Source: Coraliomargarita sinensis
GTDB taxonomy: Bacteria; Verrucomicrobiota; Verrucomicrobiia; Opitutales; Coraliomargaritaceae
Direction of reading: 5' to 3'
Assembly (NCBI RefSeq): GCF_003185655.1
Contig: NZ_QHJQ01000007.1
Span: forward strand, 62,001-126,000
Length of the DNA: 64,000 bases
Position 1 is the first letter of the stretch, and every line of letters begins with the position of its first letter. Positions 62,237-64,000 of the stretch are shown here, piece after piece. Position numbers and translations under genes: made by a program. Below the pieces are notes generated by a model. The model did not search any database. It was not told the DNA's origin and was given only the letters and a program-made list of their open reading frames with translations.

Positions 62237-62995
62237 ATGAACACACTCGAAGTTAAAAACCTGAATGTCTCCATCGAAGGCCAAGCGATTCTGAAGGATT
62301 TCAGTCTCACCATTCCCAAAGGTGAAGTCCATGCACTCATGGGCCCGAACGGCACCGGCAAAAGCACGCTGGCAAAAGTCATGGCCGGCCACGAGGACTA
62401 TGAAGTCGAAAGTGGCGAGATCCTTCTGGAAGGTGAAAGCATCCTAGGTAAGGAGGCTGACGAGATTTCCCACGCCGGACTCTTCCTTGCATTCCAGTAT
62501 CCTCTGGAAATCCCGGGTGTTTCCATTGCCAATTTCATCCGCGCCGCCCGTGCGGCCCGCCTGCCCGAAGGTGAGGAAGTCAACGCCGTCGAATTTTACA
62601 AAGAGCTTTACGCCAAAATGGACGAGCTCAAGATCGACCGTAAGTTCACCTCGCGCGCTTTGAACGAAGGATTTTCGGGTGGTGAGAAAAAACGTTGCGA
62701 GATCCTCCAGATGGCGATGCTGGAGCCGAAGTTCTGCGTCATGGACGAAACTGATTCCGGTCTGGATATTGACGCGCTGAAGATCGTCTCGGACGGGGTC
62801 AACCACATGCGCAGCGAAGACCGCGCTTTCCTCGTCATCACCCACTACCAACGCCTGCTCGATTACATCGTGCCGGATGTGGTTCACGTCATGTACGACG
62901 GCCGCATTGTTAAAACCGGCGACGCCGAACTGGCGAAGGAGCTCGAGTCCAAGGGTTACGATTGGATCAAAGACGAGGCCTCTGCCATGGCCTAG
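62237..62995 (+). CDS. sufC: SufC, ABC-type ATPase of Fe-S cluster assembly
   Basis: 252 residues from the ATG at 62237. An ABC ATPase: Walker [14 protein letters not shown]-loop [12 protein letters not shown], signature [17 protein letters not shown], Walker [20 protein letters not shown], switch His in [12 protein letters not shown]. The E-K-K-R signature and the [10 protein letters not shown] block are specific to SufC. It forms the SufBCD scaffold that builds [Fe-S] clusters under oxidative or iron-limited conditions. It sits 59 bases after the Fur-type regulator and 40 bases before sufB. Confidence 0.97.
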   Translation: MNTLEVKNLNVSIEGQAILKDFSLTIPKGEVHALMGPNGTGKSTLAKVMAGHEDYEVESGEILLEGESILGKEADEISHAGLFLAFQYPLEIPGVSIANFIRAARAARLPEGEEVNAVEFYKELYAKMDELKIDRKFTSRALNEGFSGGEKKRCEILQMAMLEPKFCVMDETDSGLDIDALKIVSDGVNHMRSEDRAFLVITHYQRLLDYIVPDVVHVMYDGRIVKTGDAELAKELESKGYDWIKDEASAMA

Positions 62996-63035
62996 TGCTG
63001 CGCCATTAGTCATTCTCAATTAACCATTTTTTATT

Positions 63036-64000
63036 ATGAGCGATACAGACCTCCAGAACGAAGCCATCAAAGTCGATACCGAGAAGGGTAATTTCTCCTA
63101 TCCGGAAAACTACGAGTTCGACGCCGGTGTTGGTCTGACCGAAGACACCGTTAAATACATCTCCGATGTTAAAAAGGAAGATGACTGGGTGCGCGAGTTC
63201 CGCCTCAAGGCGCTCGAGATCTTCAAGAAGAAGCCCATGCCGACAAACTGGGCGACGAAGGATCTCGAAACCATCGACTTCGACAAGATCCGCTACTACC
63301 TATCCAAGGGCCAGCAACCTTCACGCACCTGGGATGAAGTGCCGGACGACGTGAAAGAGACCTTCGAGCGCCTCGGCATCCCCGAACAGGAGCGAAAGTT
63401 CCTCGCCGGCGTGGAGGCCCAGTTTGACTCGGAGGCAGCTTATTCCCGCATGAAGGAGGATCTGGAAAAAGAAGGCGTCATCTTCGTCGGATCCAGCGAG
63501 GGCCTGCAAAAATACCCGGAAATTTTCCGTCCTTATTTCGGCAAGGTCATCCCTGCGTCCGACAACAAGTTTGCCGCACTCAACAGTGCCACTTTCTCCG
63601 GCGGCAGCTTCATCTACGTCCCCAAGGGCGTAAAGCTCAAGCAACCGCTGCAGGCTTACTTCCGCATCAACGCCGAAAACTTCGGACAGTTCGAGCGGAC
63701 ATTGATCATCGCCGACGAAGGTGCCGAGCTCACTTACATGGAAGGCTGCACCGCTCCGAAGTTTGAAACGTCCACCCTGCACAGCGCGGTGGTCGAACTG
63801 GTCGCCCTCAAGGGTGCCAAGATTCAATACATCACGGTACAGAACTGGTCCGACAACGTTTTCAACCTGGTCACCAAGCGCGGCATGGCCGACGAGGATG
63901 CCGAAGTGAAGTGGATCGATTGCAACATCGGTTCCCGCCTGACCATGAAGTATCCCGGTGTGGTCCTCAAGGGGCAGCGCGCCCGGGGCGAAGTGCTCTC
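63036..64000 (+). CDS. sufB: SufB, Fe-S scaffold protein (5' part, runs off the right edge)
   Basis: The frame from the ATG at 63036 stays open to the end of the window (321 codons; full SufB is about 470). It reads [18 protein letters not shown], then [167 protein letters not shown] and [44 protein letters not shown]. The match to SufB is clear over the whole length. sufD and sufS presumably follow beyond the window. Confidence 0.97.
   Translation, partial: MSDTDLQNEAIKVDTEKGNFSYPENYEFDAGVGLTEDTVKYISDVKKEDDWVREFRLKALEIFKKKPMPTNWATKDLETIDFDKIRYYLSKGQQPSRTWDEVPDDVKETFERLGIPEQERKFLAGVEAQFDSEAAYSRMKEDLEKEGVIFVGSSEGLQKYPEIFRPYFGKVIPASDNKFAALNSATFSGGSFIYVPKGVKLKQPLQAYFRINAENFGQFERTLIIADEGAELTYMEGCTAPKFETSTLHSAVVELVALKGAKIQYITVQNWSDNVFNLVTKRGMADEDAEVKWIDCNIGSRLTMKYPGVVLKGQRARGEVL

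Overview
The window reads as a chromosomal segment of a free-living, Gram-negative, aerobic bacterium. A Verrucomicrobiota member of the Opitutia/Puniceicoccales type (Coraliomargarita-like) is my best guess. This is inference from gene content: a eukaryote-type HisA, a TIGR03790 protein, TamA/TamB, FIST and hybrid kinases, a pseudopilin-like tail on a secreted protein, and gene starts that mostly lack Shine-Dalgarno sequences. No phage or plasmid backbone is visible. Most genes are housekeeping genes in short operons separated by unusual repeats.

Layout. 1-4.2 kb: fragments of membrane proteins, hisA, a FecR-domain protein and two large repeat arrays. 4.2-10.2 kb: peroxiredoxin, aconitase, a STAS/SpoIIE-phosphatase pair and a four-helix-bundle protein. 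10.4-18.8 kb: valS, an SDR plus chalcone-isomerase-like pair, and the pyruvate dehydrogenase genes pdhA-pdhB-pdhC. 18.9-22.2 kb: a thiamine-binding-type protein, def and rsmG, enclosed by a long inverted repeat. 22.2-28.2 kb: a pseudouridine synthase, a GH15 glucoamylase-type enzyme, a secreted Cys/Asp repeat protein, an aldo/keto reductase and a VapBC toxin-antitoxin pair. 28.2-34 kb: metH, then an AAA ATPase gene lying between metH and a second, diverged copy of the metH 3' end. 34-44 kb: rsmE, a DEAD-box helicase, a secreted protein and tamB-tamA. 44-51 kb: gluQ, mscS, a LysE-type exporter, a CcoI-like stub, a BLUF photoreceptor and a one-polypeptide E1alpha-E1beta-E2 2-oxoacid dehydrogenase. 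51-56 kb: a FIST sensor divergent from two histidine kinases. 56-64 kb: a thioredoxin, a zinc peptidase, a TIGR03790 protein, tRNA-Pro(GGG), a solute-binding protein, an enoyl-thioester reductase and an atypical Fur/PerR regulator leading into sufC-sufB, which runs off the right edge.

The most striking non-coding feature is a modular intergenic repeat family. Its core is a ~41-bp minisatellite (GTTGAGTGGTTGAGTGG or its complement CAACCACTCAAC) with several fixed companion modules. It occurs at a dozen or more gene borders, often as opposed arms that could fold into long hairpins, and sometimes forms the 5' leader of the next gene. One pair of copies forms an inverted repeat of several hundred bases around def and rsmG. 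The other strongest leads are the metH 3'-end duplication, the CGGCDGDKDK repeat protein, the Fur variant with altered metal ligands and a perfect 9-1-9 operator, and the three-part 2-oxoacid dehydrogenase fusion.

Most long ORFs antisense to acnA, valS, pdhB, metH, tamB and similar genes, and all ORFs inside the minisatellites, are judged spurious and omitted.
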